DNA from: Profundicola chukchiensis
GTDB taxonomy: Bacteria; Bacteroidota; Bacteroidia; Flavobacteriales; Weeksellaceae
Assembly: GCF_029664245.1 (NCBI RefSeq)
Contig: NZ_JANAIE010000003.1
Span: 124,001-188,000 of the forward strand
Direction: 5' to 3'
DNA: 64,000 nt
The translations under genes were made by a program, and so were the position numbers. The notes beneath the pieces are model-generated. The model ran no database searches, was not told where the DNA came from, and saw only the letters and a program-made list of their open reading frames with translations. This document shows, one piece after another, positions 18,802-29,059 of the stretch (positions within the stretch are counted from its first letter, which is position 1; each line of letters starts with the position of its first letter).

Positions 18802-21675
18802 TTATTTCAACTTTTTCTTAATCTCTTTAATTGAGTAGGCTTCTATAATATCGCCCACCTGAATGTCATTAAAGTTTTTGATGTTAAGTCCACATTCGTA
18901 ACCTTTGCTCACTTCTTTCACATCATCTTTATAACGTTTCAAGCTAGCTAATTCACCATCGTGGATTACAACTCCATCTCTAATTAGACGAATCTTAGAA
19001 TTTCTATAAACCTTACCATCTAATACCATACAACCTGCAATCGTACCGATTTTAGAAATCTTGAATGTTTCACGGATTTCGATGTTACCTGTAACCTCCT
19101 CTTTCAATTCTGGAGATAACATACCTTCCATCGCTTCCTTCACATCGTTAATTGCGTCGTAGATGATAGAATAAGTTCTGATTTCCACTTCTTCTTTATC
19201 AGATAAATCTCTTGCCGTACCGTTTGGTCTAACATTAAATCCAATAATTACTGCATCTGAAGCCGAAGCTAATAGAACGTCTGATTCAGTAATCTGACCA
19301 ACACCTCTGTGTAAGATATTTACATGAATCTCTTCGGTTGATAACTTCTGAAGTGAATCTGTCAATGCCTCTACCGAACCATCCACGTCACCTTTCAAGA
19401 TAATATTCAACTCTTGGAAGTCTCCTAATGCGATTCTTCGTCCGATCTCGTCTAGCGTAATATGCTTCTGAGTTCTGATCGTTTGCTCACGTTGTAGCTG
19501 ACTTCTTCTTGTTGCTAAGGACTTAGCTTCTCTTTCGTCTTCGAAGACTCTGAAGGTATCCCCTGCCGTTGGTGCACCATCTAAACCTAGAATGGTAACT
19601 GGCGTAGAAGGACCTGCAGCCTTAACTTGTCTACCTCTTTCGTCTAACATAGCACGAACCTTACCGTGGTTACTACCCGCTAGGATATAATCACCCACTC
19701 TTAAAGTTCCGTTTTGTACCATGATGGTAGAAACATATCCTCTACCTTTATCTAATGAAGCTTCGATAACTGTACCAGATGCCTCGCGATTTGCGTTGGC
19801 TTTAAGTTCAAGAATTTCCGCTTCTAATAATACTTTCTCTAATAACTCATCAACATTTAAACCTGATTTAGCAGAGATGTCTTGAGACTGAATCTTTCCA
19901 CCCCAATCCTCAACTAATAAGTTTTTCTGAGCTAATTGATCTTTTACTTTTTCTGGGTTGGCTGCTGGCTTATCGATTTTGTTAATCGCAAATATCATTG
20001 GAACCCCAGCTGCTTGTGCGTGGCTAATTGCCTCTTCGGTTTGTGGCATGATTTGATCATCAGCCGCAATAACGATAATAGCAATGTCAGTTACTTTCGC
20101 ACCCCTTGCACGCATCGCGGTAAACGCCTCGTGACCTGGTGTATCTAAGAAAGCAATTTTCTTCCCTTTTTCCACCTCAACACTATAGGCACCGATATGC
20201 TGTGTAATTCCACCAGACTCTCCAGCAATTACGTTGGCCTTTCTAATGTAATCTAGTAAGGATGTCTTACCGTGGTCAACGTGACCCATTACTGTTACGA
20301 TTGGCGCTCTAGGAGATAAATCTGCTTCGGTATCTTTTTCTATATCATCAATTGCCTCTTCAATATCAGCATCAATGAATTCTGCATCGAATCCAAATTC
20401 ATCAGCAACCAATTCAATCGTGTTTGCATCTAGTCGTTGGTTCATGGTAACCATAATACCTAATGACATACATGCTGAGATAACATCCATTACGTTAACA
20501 TCCATAAACGAGGCAAGCTCTGCAACGGTAACGAATTCTGTTACCTTTAATGTCTTGTCTGTTTCTTGTTGTAACTGCTCTTGAGCTTCTTGCTCTTGGC
20601 GTGTTCTTCTCTTATCTCTTCTGTGTCTAGAAGCTCTAGATTTACCACCTTTGTTGGTTAGTTTCTCTAAAGTCTCCTTAATTTGCTTCTGTACTTCCTC
20701 TTCAGTTAATTCAGAAACATCTTTTCTAACCGGTCCTCTTGGGCCACCACGACGGTTACCACCTTTTTTAACGTCGTCTAGCTTAACATTCTTACGAATA
20801 CGCTTTCTCTTACGTTTATTCGGTCCACCGGCAGCAGACTTTTCTTTTTCTTTTTTCTTGTCTTTAAACTGTGACAAATCGATTTTACCAACTTGTCTAA
20901 CACCATCTAGCTTTTTGTATTTAGTTTCTACAACTTCGCTTCCTTCTTCTTTTTTCTCTTCTGCAGCAGGTGCATCAGCTTTTTTAGTTTCTGGTTCAGC
21001 TTTTTTAGTTTCAGCCTTTTTAGCTTCCACTTTTTTCTCTTCAGCTTTTGGTGTTTCTTTTTTAGGCTCTTCCTTTTTAGGTTTTGCCTTTTTAGAAGAT
21101 TTAGATTTTGGCTTTTCAGTCGGAAGTTCGATTTTACCAACTTGAGTAAGACCAGAGAGTTTCTTTCTTTTAGAAATTGTTTCCTCTTCTTTTTCCTGAG
21201 CAGGCGCCTCTTTAGCTGCAGCTTCTTCTGCCGCTTTGGCTTCCTTAGCTTTTTGTTCTGCTAAAGCTCTTTCTTCTTCTAACGCTTTTTCTGCCTTTGC
21301 TTTCTCTTCAGCTTCTTTTTTGGCTTGCTCTTTTTGGCGTGCTTCTTCTTCGGCTAATTTCTTAGCTTTCTCTTCTTCTGCTTTTTTCTCAGCAGCTAAT
21401 TTTCGAGCTTCCTCTTCTTCTTTTGCTTTCTTTTCAGCAAGTCGTTTCTCTCTCTGTTCTTGTTCGAACTTGTTAATTACGACCTCTTCAGAAGCTTCTC
21501 TTTGAAGACGATCGGCATCAAATTTCTTCACCAAAACCTCGTAGGTCTTAGCGTCGATTTTTGTAGTTGGTCGCTTTTCGACTTCAATTCCTTTTTCTTC
21601 TAAATAACTAACAGCTCTGTCAATAGAGATATTTAATTCTTTTAGAACTTTATTTAATCTGTAAGATGCGGGCAT
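18802..21675 (-). CDS. infB: Translation initiation factor IF-2
   Basis: A 957-aa GTPase that brings initiator tRNA to the 30S subunit. The N-terminal IF2_N module ([20 protein letters not shown]) is followed by a very Lys/Glu/Ala-rich linker of about 300 residues. The G domain starts with GHVDHGKTS near residue 463 and continues with [15 protein letters not shown] and INKIDKP, then domains II-IV. I start at the ATG at 21675 because the family N-terminus begins there; the 17 extra residues of the longest frame do not fit. It is third in rimP-nusA-infB, about 140 nt after nusA. Confidence 0.97.
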   Translation of the reverse strand: MPASYRLNKVLKELNISIDRAVSYLEEKGIEVEKRPTTKIDAKTYEVLVKKFDADRLQREASEEVVINKFEQEQREKRLAEKKAKEEEEARKLAAEKKAEEEKAKKLAEEEARQKEQAKKEAEEKAKAEKALEEERALAEQKAKEAKAAEEAAAKEAPAQEKEEETISKRKKLSGLTQVGKIELPTEKPKSKSSKKAKPKKEEPKKETPKAEEKKVEAKKAETKKAEPETKKADAPAAEEKKEEGSEVVETKYKKLDGVRQVGKIDLSQFKDKKKEKEKSAAGGPNKRKRKRIRKNVKLDDVKKGGNRRGGPRGPVRKDVSELTEEEVQKQIKETLEKLTNKGGKSRASRHRRDKRRTRQEQEAQEQLQQETDKTLKVTEFVTVAELASFMDVNVMDVISACMSLGIMVTMNQRLDANTIELVADEFGFDAEFIDADIEEAIDDIEKDTEADLSPRAPIVTVMGHVDHGKTSLLDYIRKANVIAGESGGITQHIGAYSVEVEKGKKIAFLDTPGHEAFTAMRARGAKVTDIAIIVIAADDQIMPQTEEAISHAQAAGVPMIFAINKIDKPAANPEKVKDQLAQKNLLVEDWGGKIQSQDISAKSGLNVDELLEKVLLEAEILELKANANREASGTVIEASLDKGRGYVSTIMVQNGTLRVGDYILAGSNHGKVRAMLDERGRQVKAAGPSTPVTILGLDGAPTAGDTFRVFEDEREAKSLATRRSQLQREQTIRTQKHITLDEIGRRIALGDFQELNIILKGDVDGSVEALTDSLQKLSTEEIHVNILHRGVGQITESDVLLASASDAVIIGFNVRPNGTARDLSDKEEVEIRTYSIIYDAINDVKEAMEGMLSPELKEEVTGNIEIRETFKISKIGTIAGCMVLDGKVYRNSKIRLIRDGVVIHDGELASLKRYKDDVKEVSKGYECGLNIKNFNDIQVGDIIEAYSIKEIKKKLK

Positions 21676-21754
21676 ATATGCGCTTTGTTTCTTATGGCGT
21701 GCAAAGTTAAGAAGAACTTTGCACATTTAATTGTTTTAACTTATAATTTCGATA

Positions 21755-21802
21755 TTTAACCGTTTTCACGGTTAAAGAAAATTTGATTCAAGAGAAATTT
21801 TC
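21755..21802 (-). other. Two hairpins between nusA and infB
   Basis: The stem TTTAACCGT/ACGGTTAAA (21755-21763, 21768-21776) abuts a second stem GAAAATTT/AAATTTTC (21777-21784, 21795-21802). Neither has a strong T-tract, so an mRNA processing or attenuation role is more likely than full termination. Confidence 0.4.
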
Positions 21803-21818
21803 TAAACTCTTAACCTAC

Positions 21819-23234
21819 TTATTCTTCTTCGGATACATCCTCTGAGTCACTTGTTACTTCATCCTCCGAATCTGTAACTACCGCTTCATCGGCATCTTCT
21901 GTAGACTCAACCTCATCTGTATCTTCTGTCGCAGCTTCTTCAGCTTCCTCATCTTCTGATGCACTTGCTTCCGTTGCTGCATTTTTATTCTCGTCAGACT
22001 CGTCGTTAAACTCTGCTTTAAGAATTTGAATAACATCTAGAATCGTTTCCTCTTCTAAATCTGTACGGTTAATCAAGTCATTTACATCTTGTTCTAATAC
22101 AGATTTAGCTGTATCTAAACCAATTTTTCTAAATGCCTCAATTACCCACTCGTCGATTTCATCGCTAAACTCTACAAGTTCAACATCCTCGTCTTGTGGA
22201 ATATCTCTAAAGATATCAATTTCTTTGCCTAAAAGCTGAGAAGCTAATCTAACATTGTATCCACCTTTTCCAATTGCACGTGAAACCTCTTCTGGTCTAA
22301 CGAATACCGCGATGTGATTTTCCTCCTCATCAATTTCCATTCTAGAAATTTGCGCTGGACTCAATGCACGTTGCGCCATTAATTGTTCGTTGGTAGTATA
22401 GTTGATAACATCTATGTTCTCATTTCTAAGCTCGCGAACGATACTGTGGATTCTAGATCCTTTCATACCAACACAAGCACCAACTGGGTCTACTCTATCA
22501 TCGTAAGACTCAACCGTTACTTTAGCTTTCTCTCCTGGGATTCTAACCACTTTTTTGATTGTAATCAAACCATCAAAAATTTCAGGAATTTCCTGCTCAA
22601 ACAATCTTTCTAAGAACATAGGCGATGTTCTAGAAAGCATAATCTGTGGTTTGCTTCCTCTTAAATTTACTTCGTGGATAACCGCTTTAATGGTTTCTCC
22701 TTTTCTGTAGAAATCAGATGGAATTTGTTGATCTTTGGTTAAGACCATTTCATTCTGCTCCTCATCTACAACAATAACATGACCTCTACGGATGTGGTGA
22801 ACTTCTCCACTCACAATCTCACCCACCATGTCTTTAAATTTCTCATAAATATTAGCATTATCATGCTCCATGATTTTACCAACCAGGGTTTGTCTTAATG
22901 CCAATACAGCTCTTCTTCCTAAGTCACTAATTAAAACTGACTCAGACACATCCTCACCAACCTCGAAATCATCCTCAATTTTACGAGCATCAGTTAACGA
23001 AATCTCAGCTGTCTCATCTTCAACCTGATCATCTTCCACAACAACTCTATTGTGCCAAATCTCTAAGTCACCTTTATCTGGATTCACAATAATATCGAAG
23101 TTATCATCAGAACCATATTTCTTCCTCAATACAGTTTTTAATGCTTCTTCTAGAATCGCCATTAAGGTAATTCTATCGATGTTCTTTTCGTCCTTAAATT
23201 CGGCGAAAGATTCTATGAGTGCATGGTTATCCAT
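21819..23234 (-). CDS. nusA: Transcription termination/antitermination factor NusA
   Basis: A 471-aa protein with the NusA N-terminal domain (residues 1-125), an S1 RNA-binding domain (GEIVSGEVHHIRRGHVIVVD) and two KH domains including RVDPVGACVGMKGSRIHSIV and ARAIGKGG-like VSRAIGKGGYNVRLASQLLG. Residues from about 410 on form a Glu/Asp/Ser/Thr-rich tail, common in Bacteroidota. NusA binds RNA polymerase and modulates pausing and termination. It begins 2 nt after the rimP stop and shares its operon with infB. Confidence 0.97.
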   Translation of the reverse strand: MDNHALIESFAEFKDEKNIDRITLMAILEEALKTVLRKKYGSDDNFDIIVNPDKGDLEIWHNRVVVEDDQVEDETAEISLTDARKIEDDFEVGEDVSESVLISDLGRRAVLALRQTLVGKIMEHDNANIYEKFKDMVGEIVSGEVHHIRRGHVIVVDEEQNEMVLTKDQQIPSDFYRKGETIKAVIHEVNLRGSKPQIMLSRTSPMFLERLFEQEIPEIFDGLITIKKVVRIPGEKAKVTVESYDDRVDPVGACVGMKGSRIHSIVRELRNENIDVINYTTNEQLMAQRALSPAQISRMEIDEEENHIAVFVRPEEVSRAIGKGGYNVRLASQLLGKEIDIFRDIPQDEDVELVEFSDEIDEWVIEAFRKIGLDTAKSVLEQDVNDLINRTDLEEETILDVIQILKAEFNDESDENKNAATEASASEDEEAEEAATEDTDEVESTEDADEAVVTDSEDEVTSDSEDVSEEE

Positions 23235-23236
23235 AT

Positions 23237-23698
23237 TTATATGTCTATTTGTATAATTGCTTTTACTATGTTTTCATAAGGAATGTCAACCGATTTTTGT
23301 ACGGTATGCTTTCCTTTTCCTATTGGTTTAGGCTCTCTTACTTTCCACTCCAAAGTAACTTTCTCTTCGTCTGCGGAAACTATTGTTCCTTTAGATTCTC
23401 CTTCTTCAGTTTGAATCTTAATTTTTCTACCGATATTCTTCTTAAACTGTCTTGGTTGATCTAAAGATCTCGACAAACCAGGCGAAGAAACCGTTAAGGA
23501 ATAATCCTCTACATCTCTATCTAAATTTTGGTCAATATGTCTGCTGATTCTCACTACTTCATCTATAGATAAACCATTATCTCCGTCCACTAAAACCTCA
23601 ATTTTATTGGATGGCGACACAGACCAATCCACCAAAAATAACTCTGGATTTTCGGCGATAGCCTCATCTATAAGATTCTGTATAACAGCATTTTCCAT
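23237..23698 (-). CDS. rimP: Ribosome maturation factor RimP
   Basis: A 153-aa protein required for 30S assembly, matching RimP across both domains: LFLVDWSVSPSNKIEVLVDG, LSIDEVVRISRHIDQNL and DYSLTVSSPGLSRSLDQPRQF. It is the first gene of rimP-nusA-infB, the classical order. The promoter must lie in the short space beyond 23699, close to or overlapping the terminator of the upstream Omp28 gene. Confidence 0.95.
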   Translation of the reverse strand: MENAVIQNLIDEAIAENPELFLVDWSVSPSNKIEVLVDGDNGLSIDEVVRISRHIDQNLDRDVEDYSLTVSSPGLSRSLDQPRQFKKNIGRKIKIQTEEGESKGTIVSADEEKVTLEWKVREPKPIGKGKHTVQKSVDIPYENIVKAIIQIDI

Positions 23699-23722
23699 TT
23701 AAAAACATATTTTATTTAGAAC

Positions 23723-23752
23723 AAAAAAAGAGCCTCGAATCGATGCTCTTTT
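23723..23752 (-). terminator. Terminator of the Omp28 lipoprotein gene
   Basis: The stem AAAAGAGC/GCTCTTTT (23726-23733, 23745-23752) is followed on the minus strand by seven T. It lies only 24 nt upstream of the rimP start. Confidence 0.8.
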
Positions 23753-23821
23753 AGTGATTTCATTCCCTAAAAACAGTGCAAATATATGAAAATATAGTGG
23801 AACAGGGAAATTATATAGCTT

Positions 23822-24919
23822 TTAATCAAAATCTACATCTTCCCCTATCTCAGCAAATTGCACGTTTATAACCTCGTTATTCTCATTCCCCATCACAAAG
23901 GCAACTAAACTTAAATTTTCTCGGTTTTCAATGTTTGATGGTAAATTAACATCAAAGTTTCTTGTATATAATGAATTGGTTGAAATTTCTGACGCAGGAA
24001 TTTCATCTCCAAATACATCTGTGTATACCTTCTGCAACACATGGTTATGCTCAAAATTAGCAATATTTTGTGGATAATTACTATACTCACAAGCAGGATC
24101 TCCTGTTCCCGCGAAATAGTTCACCTGATTATAAATCAATCCGTCTTCTAATAAGTAAACCACCAACTTAGCATTTGGAATCTCGTCTACTACAAAACCA
24201 ACCTTAACTTGAAACTGTAGATTGTTTCCGTTTAATTGTGAATTGATAGCCAATCCCAATGGAGCAGGTTGATCTAGGTATGGTTGAATTAAATCGTGAT
24301 AATAAGCTTCTTGAGTACCGCAGAAATCAATTATATAATTTTCCACATATAACTGTAATGGATTGATTCTCTGAATTTGAGCTTTTGGCAAACCTGTCGT
24401 TTCATATTCCGCTTGTAATTGAGCTTGGAATTCGAATTGATATGGATCGTCGTCACAATGAATTGCCACCGGAATCACATTAGAACTATAATTCACAAAA
24501 TGGTTTAAAACATTATTCATTCCTGGGCAGTACCCACACCAAGTTCCTGTATAATCTTCTACTAAAACTTTTTTGGTGTAAGTATCAGGAATTACTACTT
24601 CTTCTAAACTCTTAAAAGTAATAGTTGACGATGTATGACCATTCCATGTAGCGTAAACTTGATTTTCTTCATTTACTTCTGTTGGTACAAAACTGCTGCC
24701 TTCAATTTGCTCTCCATTTACAAAAATATCTGCAGTAGACGTAACATTTCCATTGTTTTGGGAAACAATTGTAAAGTTGATTGTCTCGCCCAAATAGACT
24801 TGTTGTTTGTTGGCAGAGATAGTTAGTGTATCTGGAACAATTTCCTCTTCAGTCCCACAAGAGAACATAATTAGAGCAATTGCGATAAATGATAAAAACT
24901 GAAGCAAGTTTCGTAGCAT
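23822..24919 (-). CDS. Omp28-related outer membrane lipoprotein
   Basis: A 365-aa lipoprotein when started at the ATG at 24919: MLRNLLQFLSFIAIALIMFS precedes lipobox Cys21. The longer frame adds 46 residues without a signal and reads through the divergent promoter region. An Ig-like N-terminal domain (ISANKQQVYLGETINF) is followed by an Omp28-type thioredoxin-like domain with the CxxC site in GTWCGYCPG. Members are surface or periplasmic and of unclear function; the CxxC suggests thiol chemistry. It is divergent from the TlpA gene, 56 nt away, next to a second Omp28-type gene at 27182. Confidence 0.85.
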   Translation of the reverse strand: MLRNLLQFLSFIAIALIMFSCGTEEEIVPDTLTISANKQQVYLGETINFTIVSQNNGNVTSTADIFVNGEQIEGSSFVPTEVNEENQVYATWNGHTSSTITFKSLEEVVIPDTYTKKVLVEDYTGTWCGYCPGMNNVLNHFVNYSSNVIPVAIHCDDDPYQFEFQAQLQAEYETTGLPKAQIQRINPLQLYVENYIIDFCGTQEAYYHDLIQPYLDQPAPLGLAINSQLNGNNLQFQVKVGFVVDEIPNAKLVVYLLEDGLIYNQVNYFAGTGDPACEYSNYPQNIANFEHNHVLQKVYTDVFGDEIPASEISTNSLYTRNFDVNLPSNIENRENLSLVAFVMGNENNEVINVQFAEIGEDVDFD

Positions 24920-24940
24920 AATTAAAAGTTTGAAGTAATA

Positions 24941-24972
24941 TTTGCGAAAATAATACTTTACTTTATCTTTAC
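24941..24972 (+). promoter_or_regulatory. Candidate promoter of the TlpA-DUF6029-T9SS operon
   Basis: TTTG (24941-24944), a 20-nt spacer and TATCTTTA (24965-24972, 7 of 8). The ATG follows after 3 nt, so the transcript would be almost leaderless. It overlaps the divergent Omp28 promoter. Confidence 0.35.
24945..24952 (-). promoter_or_regulatory. Candidate -7 element for the Omp28 lipoprotein gene
   Basis: The minus strand reads TATTTTCG (7 of 8 to TAnnTTTG), 25 nt before the ATG at 24919. The same octamer recurs in the leader repeats of the GLPGLI array. Confidence 0.28.
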
Positions 24973-24975
24973 GCA

Positions 24976-25470
24976 ATGAAAAAATCAAAATTTTATCTTT
25001 TAACGTTCTTTCTTTTGGGGCTGTTTTTCGTGAATGCCCAAGAAACTGACTTACCATCTATTTCTTTACAGGATATGAATGGTGATTTAATTAATGTTCA
25101 ATCTTTAGCCAATGAAGATAAGCCTGTTGTACTAGCATTTTGGGCTACTTGGTGTATGCCTTGTATTCAGGAGCTTAATGCCATTGCAGATGTGTACGAT
25201 GATTGGCAAGACGAAACTGGCGTTAAGATTTATGCTGTTTCGGTTGATGACTCAAAAACTGTTGGTCGTGTAAATCCAATGGTCAACGGAAAAGGTTGGG
25301 AATATGAGGTATTATTTGATACCAACAACGATCTTAAAAGAAGCTTAAACATTCCTATGGTTCCACATGTTGTTTTATTAAACAAAGGAGAAGTTGTTTA
25401 CAGACACGCTGGATATCAGCCAGGTTCAGAGTTTCAACTATATGAAGAAATATTAAAAATTCAAGAATAA
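24976..25470 (+). CDS. TlpA-family thioredoxin-like exported protein
   Basis: A 164-aa protein with signal peptide MKKSKFYLLTFFLLGLFFVN, then a redoxin/TlpA fold with the active site WCMPC (Cys60, Cys63), the cis-Pro loop IPMVPHVVLL and a C-terminal beta/alpha unit. Such proteins reduce or isomerise disulfides in the periplasm. It leads an operon with DUF6029 and an Omp28/T9SS protein that itself carries a CxxC, so those may be its clients (inference). Confidence 0.88.
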   Translation: MKKSKFYLLTFFLLGLFFVNAQETDLPSISLQDMNGDLINVQSLANEDKPVVLAFWATWCMPCIQELNAIADVYDDWQDETGVKIYAVSVDDSKTVGRVNPMVNGKGWEYEVLFDTNNDLKRSLNIPMVPHVVLLNKGEVVYRHAGYQPGSEFQLYEEILKIQE

Positions 25471-25497
25471 TAAATATTCAATTGAAGTAAATTATTT

Positions 25498-27153
25498 ATG
25501 AAAAAACTTTACATATTACTTTCTTGCATAGGAAGTAGTTTTTTATTTTCACAGGAAATAAATTTAGGTAACTTCTCAGGGAGTATTGAATCAAACTCTC
25601 AATGGTACCAAGACGATGAGGATTTAGGTTTTGATGCTGGAGAACAAAGATTTAGAAGCAACAATTACTTTAAATTAGACTATACACAAGGTAAAATTTC
25701 AGCAGGTCTGCAATACGAAGCCTACTTACCTACTTCATTATTAGGTTACTCAGATAAATTAGAGGATAACGGTATCGCAACTTATTACGCACGATACAAA
25801 GGTGATAAACTAGACGTTACAGCAGGTAATTTCTACGACCAATTTGGTAGTGGACTTATTTATCGTAGCTGGGAAGACCGTCAATTAGGGGTAAACAACT
25901 CACTTCGTGGAGTTAGAGTTGGCTATACTCCTAACAATCACACTACAATTAAAGGTATTTTAGGAAAACAAAGACGTGGATTTGAAGCAACGGAAGCTTC
26001 TATTCATGGAGTGGATGCTGAGACCAACATTTTAAAAGCATTTGACAAGAGCGCAACATCTACCTTGAACTTAGGTCTTAGTTATGTTGGAAAACATGAA
26101 GAATATGTAGGTTCAAACGAAGTTGTTCCTAGCAATGTTTCTAACTATGGAGCAAGATTAAATTATTATGGAAGATCTGGTTTCTACGGAGGTGCAGAAT
26201 ACGTATTAAAAGGAGAAGACGTATTAGTTCAGAATGGAAATATTTCTAACAAATTATTTGATGGAAATGCTTTCTTATTTAATCTTGGATATTCTAAGCG
26301 AGGATTTGGTATCAATTCTACATTTAGAAGAATGGAAAATATGGGAATGTTCTCACAAAGATCTTTATCTGATCCTTCTTCAAATCAATTTAATGAAGGA
26401 AACTTGAACTATATTCCTGCTTTAACCAAGCAACACGATTATTTACTAACTAATATTTATGTTTATCAAGCTCAACCTAACTTAAGCTTTCTAAATCAGC
26501 AGATTGGAGAGATTGGTGGACAATTAGATATTTATTACAACTTTGCTAAAGGAACGGCTTTAGGTGGAAAATACGGAACTAAATTAGCTATTAATGGTTC
26601 TTATTGGAACGGTATTAATGCTGATTTTGACAATGGTAGTTATGATGCTGGTTTCTTTGATTTTGGGAAGAAATTTTTCCATGATGTAAACTTTGAAGTT
26701 TCTAAGAAATGGAGTCCTAAATTCTCTTCAATTTTTACTTATATGCATGCTTATTATGACAAAGGAATTGTGGAGGGAGGAAACTATAACCACATCATTT
26801 CTAATGTGGTAGTAGGTGATTTCTTATATAAAATCACTAACAAAAACTCTGTTAGAGCAGAATTACAACATTTACAATCAAAAAGAGATAAAAAGAATTG
26901 GGCAGCAGCAGTTTTAGAATATAGCCATAACTACAAGTGGGGATTCTATGTATCTGACATGTACAATTACGGGAACGATAATCCAGATAAGAGATTCCAC
27001 TACTACAGCGTAGGAGGAAGCTATACACAAAACACGACGAGACTACAGCTGAACTACGGAAGACAAAGAGGTGGACTAATCTGTGTTGGAGGTGTATGTC
27101 GTTATGTTCCAGAGAACAATGGATTCACATTGAATTTACAACATTCATTCTAA
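25498..27153 (+). CDS. DUF6029 family outer membrane protein
   Basis: A 551-aa protein with signal peptide ending at LFSQ. It is rich in alternating aromatic and polar residues throughout, consistent with an outer-membrane beta-barrel. Stretches such as FRSNNYFKLDYTQGKISAGL and DQFGSGLIYRSWEDRQLGV match the DUF6029 family of flavobacteria. A CVGGVC motif occurs near the C-terminus. It starts 27 nt after the TlpA gene and 28 nt before the T9SS gene, so the three are one operon. Function is unknown; a surface or secretion-related barrel is plausible. Confidence 0.78.
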   Translation: MKKLYILLSCIGSSFLFSQEINLGNFSGSIESNSQWYQDDEDLGFDAGEQRFRSNNYFKLDYTQGKISAGLQYEAYLPTSLLGYSDKLEDNGIATYYARYKGDKLDVTAGNFYDQFGSGLIYRSWEDRQLGVNNSLRGVRVGYTPNNHTTIKGILGKQRRGFEATEASIHGVDAETNILKAFDKSATSTLNLGLSYVGKHEEYVGSNEVVPSNVSNYGARLNYYGRSGFYGGAEYVLKGEDVLVQNGNISNKLFDGNAFLFNLGYSKRGFGINSTFRRMENMGMFSQRSLSDPSSNQFNEGNLNYIPALTKQHDYLLTNIYVYQAQPNLSFLNQQIGEIGGQLDIYYNFAKGTALGGKYGTKLAINGSYWNGINADFDNGSYDAGFFDFGKKFFHDVNFEVSKKWSPKFSSIFTYMHAYYDKGIVEGGNYNHIISNVVVGDFLYKITNKNSVRAELQHLQSKRDKKNWAAAVLEYSHNYKWGFYVSDMYNYGNDNPDKRFHYYSVGGSYTQNTTRLQLNYGRQRGGLICVGGVCRYVPENNGFTLNLQHSF

Positions 27154-27181
27154 AAAAATTAAGAACTTTTAAAAATTAAAT

Positions 27182-29059
27182 ATGAAAAAGACTTTTACTA
27201 GCCTATTGATGGTTTTTGCGGCCTCAGTAGCATTAAATGCGCAAACTTATTTCTCCAACAATTTTGACGGAGAAAATCCAGCTCCAGGTTGGGTTCAATT
27301 CAATAACGGTATTGGAACAAACCAAAACTGGGCTCTTTACACCACGTATCACTCTGCTCCTTATGCAGCTGGAATTCAATACGAAGCGGTAGCTTCAGGA
27401 TTATTAGCAGAGGATTACTTTGCAACTCCATTAATTGACTTAACAGAGGCTACTTCACCTAGGTTAAGCTTTATGGCATTGCAAGGATATGAACAAGATT
27501 ATGGTTCTACTTATCATGTTTTAGTTTCTACTACAGAGCAAGGCAGTATTGATGCTTATACAGAAGTAGCTAGCTGGACCGAAACTACCTTAGGAGGCAT
27601 AGAAGATTGGGAAATGAAGCTTGTAGATCTATCTGACTATGCAGGTCAACAGATTTATATTGCATTTATGATGTCTAATAATGATGGTGATTACTTTATC
27701 ATTGATGATGTTGTTGTGGAAGAAGAGTTAGAAAATAATGCAACTCTTGTAGACGCTCCAGTTACAAGATACATAGAAATGAACCAAGATATTTCTCTTG
27801 ATTTTGTAGTGAGAAACTCAGGATCTAATCCAATTACATCTTTAGAATTAACTTGGAACGACGGTACTGCACACGCTACTACACTTAATGGACTTAATAT
27901 AGCAGCGGGTCAATCGATAACTTTAACTCATCCAGATGCATTAAACTATGATGCAGTTGGCGAGCAAAGCATTGTTGCTACAGTTAGTCAAGTGAACGGC
28001 GGAGCAGATAACAACCCAGAGGATAACTCTTTATCAGCTACCGTGAATGTAATTTCACAAGATGGTGGAAAAAGAGTAGTGTTTGAAGAAGGAACAGGTA
28101 CTTGGTGTGGATGGTGTCCTAGAGGTATGGTAGCTATGGAGTACATGCAAGAAACTTATCCAGATTCATTCATTGGAATTGCTGTACACAACGGAGATCC
28201 TATGGCCTTTGCAGCTTATAACTCAGGTGCTAACTTCTCTGGATTCCCACAAATGAACGTAGACCGTAAAGCTTTGCGTACAGATGTAAGCCAAGAAACT
28301 ATGGTGAATTATACCAATACATTCACTACCCCAACTCCAATCGGAATTAGCGGCGAGGCAAGTGTAAGCGGTAGAGAGGTTACTTTTGATGTTACTTCTA
28401 CTTTCTATTCTAACTTTAACGATGCGAACTTTAGAATGGCAGTAATCGTGGTTGAAGATGGAGTTACTGGAACAACTGCAGGTTATAGACAAGCTAATTA
28501 CTACGCTGGTGGCGCTGCTGGACCTATGGGTGGATATGAGAATATGGCAAATCCAGTTCCTGCTGATCAAATGGTTTATGACCACGTAGGTAGAGCTTTA
28601 TTAGGTGGATACAACGGACAAGAAGGTTCTGTCCCAAGCACATTAACAGATGGGCAGTCAGCATCTTATACATTTAACTACACCGTTCCTGCTACTTATA
28701 ACATGGACAACATGCACGGAGTTGCTGTGATTATTGATCAAAATACGGGAGAAATTGTAAATGCGAACATCATCCCAATCAGCACTTTAGGTGTGAATGA
28801 TCCCGTAGTTGATGCAAATGCTTTTGCAGTATATCCTAACCCAGCTTCTAGTCAAGTTAACTTGAATTTAGCGGAAGCAGGTAAGTATAATGTAACTATC
28901 TACAATACGGCAGGACAAGAAGTACTTTCACACAAAGTAAATGCTTCTGCAAGTCGTTCGAATGTAAGTTTACCGGTTAATCAGTTAAAGCCTGGTGTTT
29001 ATATCATCACTGCTTCTACAGATGGAAAATCTTATAGCAAAAAACTAATTATTAAGTAA
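27182..29059 (+). CDS. Omp28-related protein with cleaved-adhesin domain and T9SS sorting signal
   Basis: A 625-aa secreted protein. Domains in order: signal peptide (to about residue 20); a choice-of-anchor/cleaved-adhesin jelly-roll (NFDGENPAPGWVQFN to DDVVVEE, about 25-185); a CARDB-like domain; an Omp28-type thioredoxin domain with CxxC in GTGTWCGWCPRG; and a C-terminal type A T9SS sorting domain (VYPNPASSQVNLNL to KKLIIK). It should be secreted by the type IX system and attached to the surface. It closes the TlpA-DUF6029 operon and is followed by a strong terminator. Confidence 0.9.
   Translation: MKKTFTSLLMVFAASVALNAQTYFSNNFDGENPAPGWVQFNNGIGTNQNWALYTTYHSAPYAAGIQYEAVASGLLAEDYFATPLIDLTEATSPRLSFMALQGYEQDYGSTYHVLVSTTEQGSIDAYTEVASWTETTLGGIEDWEMKLVDLSDYAGQQIYIAFMMSNNDGDYFIIDDVVVEEELENNATLVDAPVTRYIEMNQDISLDFVVRNSGSNPITSLELTWNDGTAHATTLNGLNIAAGQSITLTHPDALNYDAVGEQSIVATVSQVNGGADNNPEDNSLSATVNVISQDGGKRVVFEEGTGTWCGWCPRGMVAMEYMQETYPDSFIGIAVHNGDPMAFAAYNSGANFSGFPQMNVDRKALRTDVSQETMVNYTNTFTTPTPIGISGEASVSGREVTFDVTSTFYSNFNDANFRMAVIVVEDGVTGTTAGYRQANYYAGGAAGPMGGYENMANPVPADQMVYDHVGRALLGGYNGQEGSVPSTLTDGQSASYTFNYTVPATYNMDNMHGVAVIIDQNTGEIVNANIIPISTLGVNDPVVDANAFAVYPNPASSQVNLNLAEAGKYNVTIYNTAGQEVLSHKVNASASRSNVSLPVNQLKPGVYIITASTDGKSYSKKLIIK

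Noticed and set aside
20651-21505. Long plus-strand frames opposite infB
   Set aside because: They are antisense to the Lys/Glu-rich linker of IF-2; the Ser/Phe/Leu-rich low-complexity translation is a by-product of that repeat.
21676-21726. 17-residue extension of IF-2
   Set aside because: The IF2_N module begins at the ATG at 21675 and the extension has no counterpart in the family.
24920-25057. 46-residue extension of the Omp28 lipoprotein
   Set aside because: It would bury the lipoprotein signal and overlaps the divergent promoter and TlpA coding region.
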